Part shown: positions 36,318-44,508 of the stretch, piece by piece
Position numbering within the stretch: the stretch's first letter is position 1
How the letters are laid out: every line of letters starts with the position of its first letter
Assembly (NCBI GenBank): GCA_963974915.1
Contig: CAXBES010000004.1
Coordinates: forward strand, 124,001 to 188,000
Length of the DNA: 64,000 nt
Origin: CAXBES01 sp963974915
GTDB lineage: Bacteria > Bacteroidota > Bacteroidia > Flavobacteriales > Flavobacteriaceae
Reading direction: 5' to 3'
Notes under the pieces: generated by a model
Databases searched by the model: none
What the model was told of the DNA's origin: nothing
Seen by the model: the letters and a program-made list of their open reading frames with translations, nothing else
Program-made: the position numbers and the translations under genes

Positions 36318-36358
36318 AAGTCTTTTATTCTGAATTTTCAGAAGTGAAAGACTTTTTT
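36318..36358 (+). terminator. Terminator of the MBL-rhodanese gene
   Basis: A two-part hairpin: AAGTCTTT (36318-36325) with AAAGACTT (36347-36354), and inside TTCTGAA (36328-36334) with TTCAGAA (36337-36343), followed by a T run. Confidence 0.85.
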
Positions 36359-36483
36359 CATTTAAAGGGTTTTACCTTTAACTCTTAAGGGGATAAACCT
36401 GTTTTTTTCTGAAATGTATTAGACTGAGCCTTACATTTAATATATTTATATGAATAATATAGCGTAAGTTTAAACGATCTGAT

Positions 36484-36879
36484 ATGGATAATTACCCTGT
36501 TAACGATAGTTCCAATGATATTATCCTCGAGGTTAAAGCGGGGACAGTTGGTATTTGTGAATCCCGTGTGTACATTCAAATTGAAGGTAGTTTTGTGAAG
36601 ATAATTACTTCAGAAGAAATGAATAATGGAAATATTCCGCCATCTAAAATTGAGATCAATAAGAATCTCATTTCTTCATTCGTTCAAATTAGAAGTGTTT
36701 TAAATTTTAGTAATGTAGAAGAAGGTGAAACCAGAAAGAAGGCTATTGAAACAACTTCGCTTGGTTATACTCTAAATGGTGGTCCGGAGGGTGAAAAGCA
36801 GTTTGTCGCTCAAGGGCTGGATATTCTCGTAGTTAGTGATACAAAAGTTGTGATAACCAAATTAATAAAGTTCACATGA
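36484..36879 (+). CDS. Hypothetical protein
   Basis: I do not recognise this 131-residue protein. No signal peptide or membrane segment is seen. It is rich in beta-prone runs (IILEVKAGTVG, VYIQIEGSFVKII, LDILVVSDTKVVITKLIKF). Its TGA stop overlaps the ATG of the next gene by 4 bases, so the two are translated as a unit. Two Cys-free halves with alternating hydrophobic residues suggest a small beta fold; function unknown. Confidence 0.65.
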   Translation: MDNYPVNDSSNDIILEVKAGTVGICESRVYIQIEGSFVKIITSEEMNNGNIPPSKIEINKNLISSFVQIRSVLNFSNVEEGETRKKAIETTSLGYTLNGGPEGEKQFVAQGLDILVVSDTKVVITKLIKFT

Positions 36880-38066
36880 AACGCATTTGCTGGATCATAT
36901 CGATTTTAATTATTTCTATTGCAATACCCGCTACTGCTCTGGCTCAAGAATTAGGGAAAGCAGTTTCTGTATTTGATCTCGAAATGCCAAATAACCCGGC
37001 ATTCATCCTACTTGACAATGCACCGTCTGTTATTCAGCGTCCAAATTCAAGTAAGGCTATAGGTACTACTTTACTTCAGGACATTGCTTCCGATGGAGTT
37101 CTAGATAACATCGCGCTCGAAGTAACTCCTTTTTGGCTCTCTAAGAATCCCAACCGATCGGCATTGAAATATTATGGAGTCGATGCTAGTAAGAATCAGA
37201 AGTATTTTTCAAAACTAAAATTAGCGTCCTTTTCTGGAGCTTATGTAAAGGAACCTAGCGATATTATTAATGTTTCTTTTGGTGGTCGTGCAACCTTATT
37301 CGAAATCAAACGGAAAACAGATATTGATGATTATTTCGAAGCTTACCATGGAATTTATGAGATCATTTCTAATATTGGAGATCTTTTAGAAGAGGAATTT
37401 GATAAAGAGAATCCAATTCCAACTTGTGAAAATGGAGAAACAGAGGAAGAATGCAAAAAACTCCGTGAAGCCTACAATCTAAAACTCAAGGAATTCACCA
37501 ACTCGATCGAAGATCCGAAATTTAAACAAAAGAAGATCGATGAGAAATCGAAAGCCACGGGTTGGGAAGAGAAAATGCAAGAGATCATTAAAAGGAAACC
37601 ACTTTTGGCAATTGACATTGCCGCAGCATACAACCAACGATTCTACAATGATGAATTTAATAATAATGGTTTTGGCCGATTTGGAGTTTGGGGAACACTG
37701 GCACTTTATCCAAATATCGAAGATCATAAATTTTTAAATCTTTATGTCTTTACCAGATATCTTGTGGAGGGCGACGCTTCGCGTCAAATCATTACAACTA
37801 ATGACGATAGGTTCAATGCTTTTGATCTTGGCATAAAAGGAGAATTGGAATTTGATAGAATAACCCTGGGCTACGAATATATTAATCGAAGTGGGGATCT
37901 GGAAGGATATCGATCTGCCGGAACGATTAAGTATGAAATGTCTGAAAATATATTTTTAACCGGTGCCTTTGGAAATAATTTTGAAGAAAATGATGATCTA
38001 ATAACTCTCTTCGGAATTCAGTGGGGATTAAACAACCCCATTCAAAGTGTTGGTATTAGCGAATAA
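36876..38066 (+). CDS. Hypothetical exported, possibly outer-membrane protein
   Basis: A 396-residue product with a signal peptide (about 1-24, ATALAQ). The central part has a charged coiled region with a Cys pair (CENGETEEECKK, about 188-199). The C-terminal 150 residues alternate aromatic and polar residues (AAYNQRFYNDEF, LYVFTRYLVEGDASRQ, ITLGYEYINRSGDLEGYRSA, LTGAFGNNFEENDDLITLFGIQWGL) as in an outer-membrane beta-barrel. No family is recognised. It overlaps the preceding gene by 4 bases, which points to a two-gene operon. Confidence 0.7.
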   Translation: MKRICWIISILIISIAIPATALAQELGKAVSVFDLEMPNNPAFILLDNAPSVIQRPNSSKAIGTTLLQDIASDGVLDNIALEVTPFWLSKNPNRSALKYYGVDASKNQKYFSKLKLASFSGAYVKEPSDIINVSFGGRATLFEIKRKTDIDDYFEAYHGIYEIISNIGDLLEEEFDKENPIPTCENGETEEECKKLREAYNLKLKEFTNSIEDPKFKQKKIDEKSKATGWEEKMQEIIKRKPLLAIDIAAAYNQRFYNDEFNNNGFGRFGVWGTLALYPNIEDHKFLNLYVFTRYLVEGDASRQIITTNDDRFNAFDLGIKGELEFDRITLGYEYINRSGDLEGYRSAGTIKYEMSENIFLTGAFGNNFEENDDLITLFGIQWGLNNPIQSVGISE

Positions 38067-38069
38067 TAC

Positions 38070-38444
38070 TTACTGAGTTGGTTGGGAAGTTTCAAAGTGA
38101 ATAGTAAACTGCTCTACCTCTGAAGCCCCTCTTCCGGATGTTGAATAATCACTAATATAGACATTGGTAAGTCGGTTCACCGAGTGCCCACCATTATTTA
38201 ATTGTAGAAAAACATAAGCTTCATTATAAGTGCTTCTCGAATTCGCCGCTTGCTTGAGTTTTTTGGATAAACGATCTGTTTTCTTGGTTACCACATAGGT
38301 GTTTGACTGTAAATTAGCACTTTCCAGCGTCATTTTAGTGGTTTCTGACTTTGAGTCTAATTTAGGAATTGAAAGTCCGAGATCCTGAGTAAATCCCATC
38401 GCACTGAATAAAACGAAAACAATAAGGAAACAAAACTTTTTCAT
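38070..38444 (-). CDS. Hypothetical exported protein
   Basis: A 124-residue secreted protein with a signal peptide (about 1-19, ending MGFTQ). The mature part is Ser/Thr-rich and polar; YVVTKKTDRLSKKLKQAANS and YNEAYVFLQLNNGGHSVNRLTNVYISDY are the only distinctive stretches. No family is recognised. It is convergent with the gene at 36876 with 3 bases between the stops. It lies upstream of nothing on its own strand. Confidence 0.65.
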   Translation of the reverse strand: MKKFCFLIVFVLFSAMGFTQDLGLSIPKLDSKSETTKMTLESANLQSNTYVVTKKTDRLSKKLKQAANSRSTYNEAYVFLQLNNGGHSVNRLTNVYISDYSTSGRGASEVEQFTIHFETSQPTQ

Positions 38445-38522
38445 GAGAAGTTATTTAGAACTGAAAGATACAATTTTGTCTTTAACTTTTAAATTATCAC
38501 CGCTTAAAAATGAAATCACATA

Positions 38523-38560
38523 AATACAAAAAAAACCGCACCGGAATTTCCGGTGCGGTT
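38523..38560 (-). terminator. Terminator of the PA2169-family gene
   Basis: A 13-bp perfect inverted repeat, AACCGCACCGGAA (38534-38546) with TTCCGGTGCGGTT (38548-38560), with a T run on the minus strand (A tract on plus, 38528-38535). It lies 24 bases past the stop of the minus-strand gene at 38584. Confidence 0.92.
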
Positions 38561-38583
38561 CTCACAAACTTTAAGGAGGGTTT

Positions 38584-39069
38584 TTAGCTCCAGTTATCGG
38601 CAAGGTCTTCAAGAGATTTTACCTTTGAAACCGTTGATCTTATTTCGTTTAATTGGTTGTTTAAAACCGAATTAATTTGTGGAGGAAACCTGTTGTCTTT
38701 TAACTTTTCCTCATATTCTTCTAAACTTGCTTTTTCTCCACGGATGCACTCTTCCAGAACAGCTTCATCATCATTTCCGGTAAATGCAGTTTTAACATCG
38801 ATCCATGTGCGGTGTAGGCTCCCTGTAGTACTTCCGCTCTCTTTGGGCTTTTCGTTTAGATTTCTAATTTCCTGATCTAATTCGGTGGCAAAACGATTAT
38901 GCTTTACAGCCTGATGTTTTAAAAATTCCTTTAGTTGTCCATTTTTCGCATTTTCAACTGCTTTTTTAAAACCTTTTTCAGCGTCGTAATTTTTCTCTAA
39001 CAATCCTTGTAAATTGTCGACCAAATTATCGTGAATGTTCTCTTTTGCTTCTTCTCTAGTTGTTTTCAT
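38584..39069 (-). CDS. PA2169 family four-helix-bundle protein (DUF2383-like)
   Basis: A 161-residue, wholly helical protein resembling the PA2169/DUF2383 ferritin-like family: DNLVDNLQGLLEKNYDAEKGFKKAVENAKNGQLKEFL, then HRTWIDVKTAFTGNDDEAVLEECIRGEKASLEEYEEKL. The family is stress-associated and may adopt a ferritin-like fold; no dinuclear iron motif (ExxH pairs) is evident. The single Cys lies in EECIRG. It ends with a strong terminator. Its neighbour is the copper cluster, with which it is divergent. Confidence 0.8.
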   Translation of the reverse strand: MKTTREEAKENIHDNLVDNLQGLLEKNYDAEKGFKKAVENAKNGQLKEFLKHQAVKHNRFATELDQEIRNLNEKPKESGSTTGSLHRTWIDVKTAFTGNDDEAVLEECIRGEKASLEEYEEKLKDNRFPPQINSVLNNQLNEIRSTVSKVKSLEDLADNWS

Positions 39070-39313
39070 AGTTTTTATTTTTATAATTTTCTTACGACTA
39101 ATTTACAATATCATAAGAGCTATTTGTATTATAGAAATCCTAATTGAGATGAGTTTAACAAAAGGTGTTAATGAACTATCAATTTTTTTGATGAACTACC
39201 ATTTCGGCTTTATATTTATTGTAGTATTTTGGAGATAGGAATTTTCAATGTTGCAAAATTTGTTTACCTATTCTAAACGCAATAGGCCTTTAATATTATT
39301 CAGTTTTTATATA

Positions 39314-41815
39314 ATGACTCACACCTATCACATAAACGGAATGACCTGTAACGGTTGCCGAAGCCATGTTGAACAAACGCTTTCAAATGTGGAAGGCGTG
39401 ACCAATGTTACAGTTGACCTCGAAAAATCTGAGGCGATCATAGAAATGGATTCTCATATACTTATTGATACGTTTCAGCAAGTATTAAAAGAAGGTGGTG
39501 GTCGATATAGCATTTATGATCAAGGTGATCATCCTCAACATATTAAAGAAAAGAATAAAGTGCAACCCAAAGGAAAAGGTACAGGGACCTTCTATTGTCT
39601 CATGCATTGCGAAGGTGATAAGACCTACAATAAACCCGGCGATTGCCCTGTCTGCGGGATGGATCTGGTCGAAGAGCAAAATTTGAAGGCGACACAGACA
39701 GAACAATGGACGTGTCCAATGCATCCCGAAATTATTAGGGAAGAATCCGGGTCTTGTCCAATATGCGGCATGGACCTCGTGCCCAAACAACCCGATGTTT
39801 CTTCCGAAGTTAAAACTTATAAAAAGCTCCTCAAAAAATTCTGGTTGGCTGTGGCATTTACTATTCCCATCTTTCTCATTGCTATGAGTGAAATGATACC
39901 TAACAATCCACTTTATAAACTCATGGATCAGAAAGTATGGAACTGGATTCAGTTTGGTCTTTCCATTCCTGTGGTTTTCTACGCAACCTGGATGTTTTTT
40001 GAACGCGCCTACCGAAGTATAAAAACATGGAACCTAAATATGTTCACCCTTATTGGTATTGGTGCCGGAGTGGCGTGGCTCTTTAGTGTTTTCGGACTGT
40101 TATTTCCGGATTTTTTTCCTTCTCAGTTTAAAACCGAAGCGGGCGCAGTTCATGTTTATTTTGAAGCTGCAACTGTTATACTCACTTTAGTATTAATGGG
40201 GCAAGTGCTCGAAGCCCGGGCTCATAGTAAAACTAATTCGGCAGTAAAGGAATTACTGAAATTGGCTCCCAATAAAGCAATACGTGTAGTCGATGGAAAA
40301 GAAGAAGAAGTATCTATAGACAAAATACAAAAAGGAGATGTACTAAGAGTTAAACCGGGAGATAAAATACCTGTGGATGGTTCTGTTAAAGAAGGAAATA
40401 CTTCTGTAGATGAATCTATGATTTCGGGAGAGCCTATACCCGTTACTAAAAATGAAGGCGATAAAGTGAACAGCGGTACTATTAATGGGAATCAGTCTTT
40501 TTTAATGACAGCCGAAAAAGTAGGCAGTGAGACCTTACTTTCACAAATCATCCAAATGGTAAATGATGCAAGTAGGAGTAGAGCGCCTATTCAAAAGCTG
40601 GCAGATAGGGTTTCAGGTTATTTTGTCCCGATAGTGGTTATTATTTCGGTCCTCACCTTCGCAGTTTGGGCAATTTGGGGACCCGAACCGGCATATGTAT
40701 ATGCGTTGGTAAATGCTATCGCAGTGCTCATTATTGCATGTCCGTGTGCCCTCGGACTCGCAACGCCCATGTCAATTATGGTGGGCGTTGGAAAAGGCGC
40801 ACAAAACGGGGTACTGATTAAAAATGCGGAGGCTCTCGAAAAAATGGACAAAGTAGATACTCTTATCGTAGATAAAACAGGAACTATCACCCAAGGCAAA
40901 CCTACCGTAGAAAAAATAGGCGTCCTGGGAGATCGGTATAACGAAAGTGAAATTCTACATTTTATTGCTTCTATTAATAGCTCAAGCGAACATCCACTCG
41001 CAGAAGCGACGGTTAAGTACGGAAAGGAACATGATGTAAAACTCTCTAAAACCAACAATTTTAATGCGGTAACCGGGAAGGGAGTAGAAGGATCAGTAGA
41101 TGATAAGAAACTGGCGCTCGGAAATGTAAAAATGATGGAATATGCCAAAGCTGAAATTTCAACCGCGATGGAAACAGAGGTGCAAGCGTTTCAGAAGAAA
41201 GGAAAAACCGTGTCTTATTTAGCCATTGATGGTCAGGTTTCCGGATATGTAGTTATTGGAGATAAGGTAAAGAAAACAAGTGCTAAGGCAATAAAGACAC
41301 TACAGGACAAAGGTATTTCGGTAGTAATGCTCACAGGAGATAATCACGATACCGCACAGGCAGTGGCTCAACAATTAGGGCTTGCACACTTTAAAGCCGG
41401 AATGCTTCCGGAAAATAAATTGGAGGAGGTTAAAAAACTACAAGAGCAAGGCAAAGTAGTTGCAATGGCGGGTGATGGTATTAACGATGCTCCCGCACTG
41501 GCGAAAAGTGATGTTGGAATCGCCATGGGGACCGGAACAGATGTAGCAATAGAAAGTGCTATGATCACCTTGGTCAAAGGCGATTTGCAAGGCATCGTAA
41601 AAGCGAGAAATTTAAGTGATGCTGTGATGAAGAACATTAAACAGAACCTGTTCTTCGCATTAATCTACAACACGCTAGGGGTGCCTGTTGCTGCAGGGGT
41701 GTTGTTTCCAATATTCGGACTCTTACTGTCGCCAATGATCGCGGCAATGGCTATGAGTTTTAGCTCGGTTTCTGTGATCGCCAACGCTTTGAGATTAAGA
41801 ACAATTAAATTATAA
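39314..41815 (+). CDS. Copper-type P-type ATPase with HMA and two CxMH-CPxCGM metal-binding domains
   Basis: A P1B-type ATPase that exports copper or silver from the cytoplasm. From the ATG at 39314 it has 833 residues (22 fewer than the frame opening at 39248). It has an N-terminal HMA domain (GMTCNGC, Cys12/15), two heavy-metal-binding domains with CLMHCEGDKTY/CPVCGMDL and CPMHPEI/CPICGMDL, the Cu-type transmembrane CPC motif (IACPCALGLATP), the phosphorylation motif DKTGTITQGKPT, and the hinge GDGINDAPALA. About eight membrane segments. It leads the copper cluster and probably moves Cu(I). Confidence 0.92.
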   Translation: MTHTYHINGMTCNGCRSHVEQTLSNVEGVTNVTVDLEKSEAIIEMDSHILIDTFQQVLKEGGGRYSIYDQGDHPQHIKEKNKVQPKGKGTGTFYCLMHCEGDKTYNKPGDCPVCGMDLVEEQNLKATQTEQWTCPMHPEIIREESGSCPICGMDLVPKQPDVSSEVKTYKKLLKKFWLAVAFTIPIFLIAMSEMIPNNPLYKLMDQKVWNWIQFGLSIPVVFYATWMFFERAYRSIKTWNLNMFTLIGIGAGVAWLFSVFGLLFPDFFPSQFKTEAGAVHVYFEAATVILTLVLMGQVLEARAHSKTNSAVKELLKLAPNKAIRVVDGKEEEVSIDKIQKGDVLRVKPGDKIPVDGSVKEGNTSVDESMISGEPIPVTKNEGDKVNSGTINGNQSFLMTAEKVGSETLLSQIIQMVNDASRSRAPIQKLADRVSGYFVPIVVIISVLTFAVWAIWGPEPAYVYALVNAIAVLIIACPCALGLATPMSIMVGVGKGAQNGVLIKNAEALEKMDKVDTLIVDKTGTITQGKPTVEKIGVLGDRYNESEILHFIASINSSSEHPLAEATVKYGKEHDVKLSKTNNFNAVTGKGVEGSVDDKKLALGNVKMMEYAKAEISTAMETEVQAFQKKGKTVSYLAIDGQVSGYVVIGDKVKKTSAKAIKTLQDKGISVVMLTGDNHDTAQAVAQQLGLAHFKAGMLPENKLEEVKKLQEQGKVVAMAGDGINDAPALAKSDVGIAMGTGTDVAIESAMITLVKGDLQGIVKARNLSDAVMKNIKQNLFFALIYNTLGVPVAAGVLFPIFGLLLSPMIAAMAMSFSSVSVIANALRLRTIKL

Positions 41816-41833
41816 CTTTTAAATAAAATAACT

Positions 41834-42310
41834 ATGGAAAATTCAAAAGAACACAAAAAAGGAAATTACAGAACATTTTTTATCATGCTCGCTTGTTCAT
41901 TTGTTGCCATGTACATCACTATGTATTTGAACACCTATACAATAGATCATGTTTATTTTAGTCTTACACGTTTTTATATGACCTGTTTGGGAATTTCGGC
42001 AATGGCAGTAATAATGTGGTTTTTTATGCGAAAAATGTACAATGATAAAAAGAAGAACATCGCAATTCTTGCGGGTAGTTTTATATTATTTATTGCAGCT
42101 TTGGGCTTGGTTAGAACGCAAAAACCCATTATAGGCGATGTGCTATGGATGGAAGCAATGATCCCACATCATTCCATCGCGATTTTAACCAGTGAACGAG
42201 CAGATATAAAAGATCCGGAGGTAAAAAAACTTGCTGAAGAAATCATCAAAGCACAACGAAAAGAAATCGCAGAGATGAAGGCAATGATAAAGCGTTTGGA
42301 AGGCGAATAA
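41834..42310 (+). CDS. DUF305 domain membrane protein
   Basis: A 158-residue protein with three membrane segments at the N-terminus and a short C-terminal DUF305 domain containing the metal-site-like MIPHHSIAILTSERADI followed by a charged helix (KKLAEEIIKAQRKEIAEMKAMI). DUF305 proteins are commonly linked to copper clusters; the His-His motif may bind the metal. It follows the ATPase gene by 18 bases and is translated with it. It is shorter than free-standing DUF305 proteins. Confidence 0.82.
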   Translation: MENSKEHKKGNYRTFFIMLACSFVAMYITMYLNTYTIDHVYFSLTRFYMTCLGISAMAVIMWFFMRKMYNDKKKNIAILAGSFILFIAALGLVRTQKPIIGDVLWMEAMIPHHSIAILTSERADIKDPEVKKLAEEIIKAQRKEIAEMKAMIKRLEGE

Positions 42311-42318
42311 TTTTTTAG

Positions 42319-42394
42319 GCGCTCGGGCGGGCTATTCGTTGCAATCTTTGTGCGCGTGCCTTGCACAAAGGATTTACACTGCTATCCCTAGCGC
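42319..42394 (-). ncRNA. Structured intergenic element, copy 2 (minus strand)
   Basis: Read on the minus strand, this repeats the frame of the element at 21170-21246: AGGGATAG, ATCC, a hairpin and GAT..CAACGAATAGCCCGCCC. The outer stem pairs GCGCT with AGCGC (42319-42323 with 42390-42394). The variable hairpin pairs CTTTGTGC (42346-42353) with GCACAAAG (42363-42370), sequence unlike that in copy 1 but in the same place, a sign of compensatory change. It lies between the DUF305 and adaptor genes, antisense to them. Function unknown. Confidence 0.6.
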
Positions 42395-42428
42395 AGTTTA
42401 ATACATAAATTAATTAATTAATTGAACT

Positions 42429-44168
42429 ATGAATAAGAACATTATATATTTAAGTTTGGCAGTGATCATCGGACTTTTACTCGGTTGGCTCCTATTTGGT
42501 GGAAATGGAGAGGATTCGAACATGACTAAAGCTGAGACGGAGTTATCCGGTTCACACGATCATTCGGAAGAAACTATCGCTCAACAATGGACATGTTCTA
42601 TGCATCCACAGATCATGCAACCTGAGCCTGGCGATTGCCCTATCTGTGGGATGGATCTTATTCCTGCTGAATCCGGATCTGAAGGACTCTCGATGAACGA
42701 GATTAAAATGACGCAAAACGCAATGGCTCTTGCTAACATCCAAACCACCGTGGTGGGAAGTGGACTCACTTCTAAGGAGGATGGAACGCTCATTTTGTCG
42801 GGTAAAATTGCCGCAAACGAAGAAAACAATTCGGTTCAGGCTAGTTATTTTGAGGGGCGTATTGAGCAGCTCAATGTAAATTATGACGGACAAAAGGTGA
42901 ATAGAGGTCAGTTGTTGGCAACGATCTATGCACCTACATTGGTCGCTGCACAACAAGAGCTGATAACAGCTTCGGCTATAAAAGAATCACAACCAGCTCT
43001 TTACACGGCAGTTCGCAATAAATTAAAGAACTGGAAACTTTCAGAGAACCAAATTAATGCTATTGAGTCTTCCGGAAACGTACGTGACAATTTTCCAATT
43101 TATGCAACAGTTTCGGGAACCGTTTCCGAAGTAATGGCGAGAGAAGGTGACTATGTAAAACAAGGACAACCTTTATTAAAGGTGAGTAATTTGAATTCGG
43201 TGTGGGCAGAATTTGATGCCTATGAAAATCAAATTTCAGACTTAGGAAAAGGACAGAAGATTAAAGTTATCACAAATGCCTATCCTAATGAAGTGTTTAA
43301 TGCAACTGTCTCATTTATTGATCCCATTCTTGACGATGCTACCCGTACGGTTACAGTACGAGCAACATTACCTAATCGAGATGGGATATTTAAACCGGGA
43401 ATGTTTGTAACGGCCGAATTCGAAGGTACAGCCCAAATGAATTCTGAAATAATAAGCATTCCGGCTAGTGCTGTATTGTGGACAGGAGAAAGATCGTTGG
43501 TGTATGTAAAAACTAATCCTAATGAACCCGTTTTCGAAATGCGTAAGGTATTAGTTGGTAAGCGCAATGGCGAAAGCTATAGTATAACGGAAGGACTAAA
43601 GAGTGGTGAAGAGATTGTAACTAACGGAACGTTTACTGTAGATGCCGCAGCACAATTGCAAGGTAAGAAGTCTATGATGAACAAGGGGAAGAAAGAGAAT
43701 ACGGAAGAAAGAACAGAGATGAAAGTAGAATTACCTGTGGCGGTTCAAAATAAATTGAAAGAATCTCTTGATAGTTACTTTAATATGAAGAATGCCTTTG
43801 TTGAAAGTGATCCGGTTCAGGTTTCAATGTTTGCTAAAGCGCTATTAAAGGAGATAGAATTGATCGATTTAAACAATTTGGGCAGCATGGAAATTTCTCA
43901 CTTTAGAGAGATATTAAATATGTTAGAGGCAATTTCAAAGAATGATAATATTGAAAATCAACGGGCGCATTTCGTTATCCTGAATGAAAATATTGTCCCG
44001 CTTACTTTACCCATTAGCACGATGGAAGAAAAAATTTACCTACAAAGATGCCCCATGGCAAATAACAATAAAGGCGCTTTTTGGCTCAGTAGAGAAAAAG
44101 AAATTCGCAATCCATATTTTGGCGACGCTATGTTAAGCTGTGGAGAAGTAAAAGAAATAATAGATTAA
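42429..44168 (+). CDS. Periplasmic adaptor of heavy-metal efflux with metal-binding and DUF3347 domains
   Basis: A 579-residue membrane-fusion protein (CusB-like) anchored by one N-terminal membrane segment (about 5-22). Its order is: a CxMH/CPICGMDL heavy-metal domain (WTCSMHPQIMQPEPGDCPICG, about 52-75), barrel-sandwich and alpha-hairpin region (EGRIEQLNVNYDGQKV, then ISDLGKGQKIKV) and a C-terminal DUF3347 domain with its own motif RCPMANNNKGAFWLS. No CusA-type pump or outer-membrane channel gene is present here. It may pass copper between proteins or to a pump encoded elsewhere. Confidence 0.88.
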   Translation: MNKNIIYLSLAVIIGLLLGWLLFGGNGEDSNMTKAETELSGSHDHSEETIAQQWTCSMHPQIMQPEPGDCPICGMDLIPAESGSEGLSMNEIKMTQNAMALANIQTTVVGSGLTSKEDGTLILSGKIAANEENNSVQASYFEGRIEQLNVNYDGQKVNRGQLLATIYAPTLVAAQQELITASAIKESQPALYTAVRNKLKNWKLSENQINAIESSGNVRDNFPIYATVSGTVSEVMAREGDYVKQGQPLLKVSNLNSVWAEFDAYENQISDLGKGQKIKVITNAYPNEVFNATVSFIDPILDDATRTVTVRATLPNRDGIFKPGMFVTAEFEGTAQMNSEIISIPASAVLWTGERSLVYVKTNPNEPVFEMRKVLVGKRNGESYSITEGLKSGEEIVTNGTFTVDAAAQLQGKKSMMNKGKKENTEERTEMKVELPVAVQNKLKESLDSYFNMKNAFVESDPVQVSMFAKALLKEIELIDLNNLGSMEISHFREILNMLEAISKNDNIENQRAHFVILNENIVPLTLPISTMEEKIYLQRCPMANNNKGAFWLSREKEIRNPYFGDAMLSCGEVKEIID

Positions 44169-44200
44169 CAAATTTAATTTTAATATAAACTATAGAAAAA

Positions 44201-44434
44201 ATGAAGAAATTATTAGTTGGATTAAGTCTTATAGCTGCATTTGCGGTTATAGGCTGTAAAAATGAAACAAAAGAGGTGGAAACTTCTAAAGAGGTAGCAC
44301 TTACAGAATATCAATGCCCTATGAAGTGTGAAGGGGATAAAACTTATACCGATAAGGATACTAAATGTCCTGTGTGTGGAATGAAGTTAAAGGAGGTGGA
44401 ACATGTAGAGGTTCATGCAGATCACGAAAATTAA
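44201..44434 (+). CDS. Small heavy-metal-binding lipoprotein
   Basis: A 77-residue lipoprotein (lipobox VIGC, Cys19) consisting almost only of one heavy-metal-binding domain: YQCPMKCEGDKTY then KCPVCGMKLKEVEH. Its CEGDKTY core matches the first metal domain of the ATPase in the same cluster. Length and placement suggest a periplasmic metal chaperone or buffer. It ends the copper cluster; a 35-base perfect inverted repeat follows. Confidence 0.85.
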   Translation: MKKLLVGLSLIAAFAVIGCKNETKEVETSKEVALTEYQCPMKCEGDKTYTDKDTKCPVCGMKLKEVEHVEVHADHEN

Positions 44435-44442
44435 TAGAATTA

Positions 44443-44477
44443 AAGTGCGTTTATCCAGAATCTGGATAAACGCACTT
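44443..44477. terminator. Long perfect inverted repeat between convergent genes, likely terminator
   Basis: AAGTGCGTTTATCCAGA (44443-44459) and its exact reverse complement (44461-44477) form a 17-bp stem with a single base between. It lies between the convergent copper cluster (stop 44434) and the T9SS gene (stop 44509). No clear T run follows on either strand, so it may act as a bidirectional terminator or a processing hairpin. Confidence 0.6.
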
Positions 44478-44508
44478 AACCGAATTTCCTTCTCTAAAAC
44501 ATAAAGAA

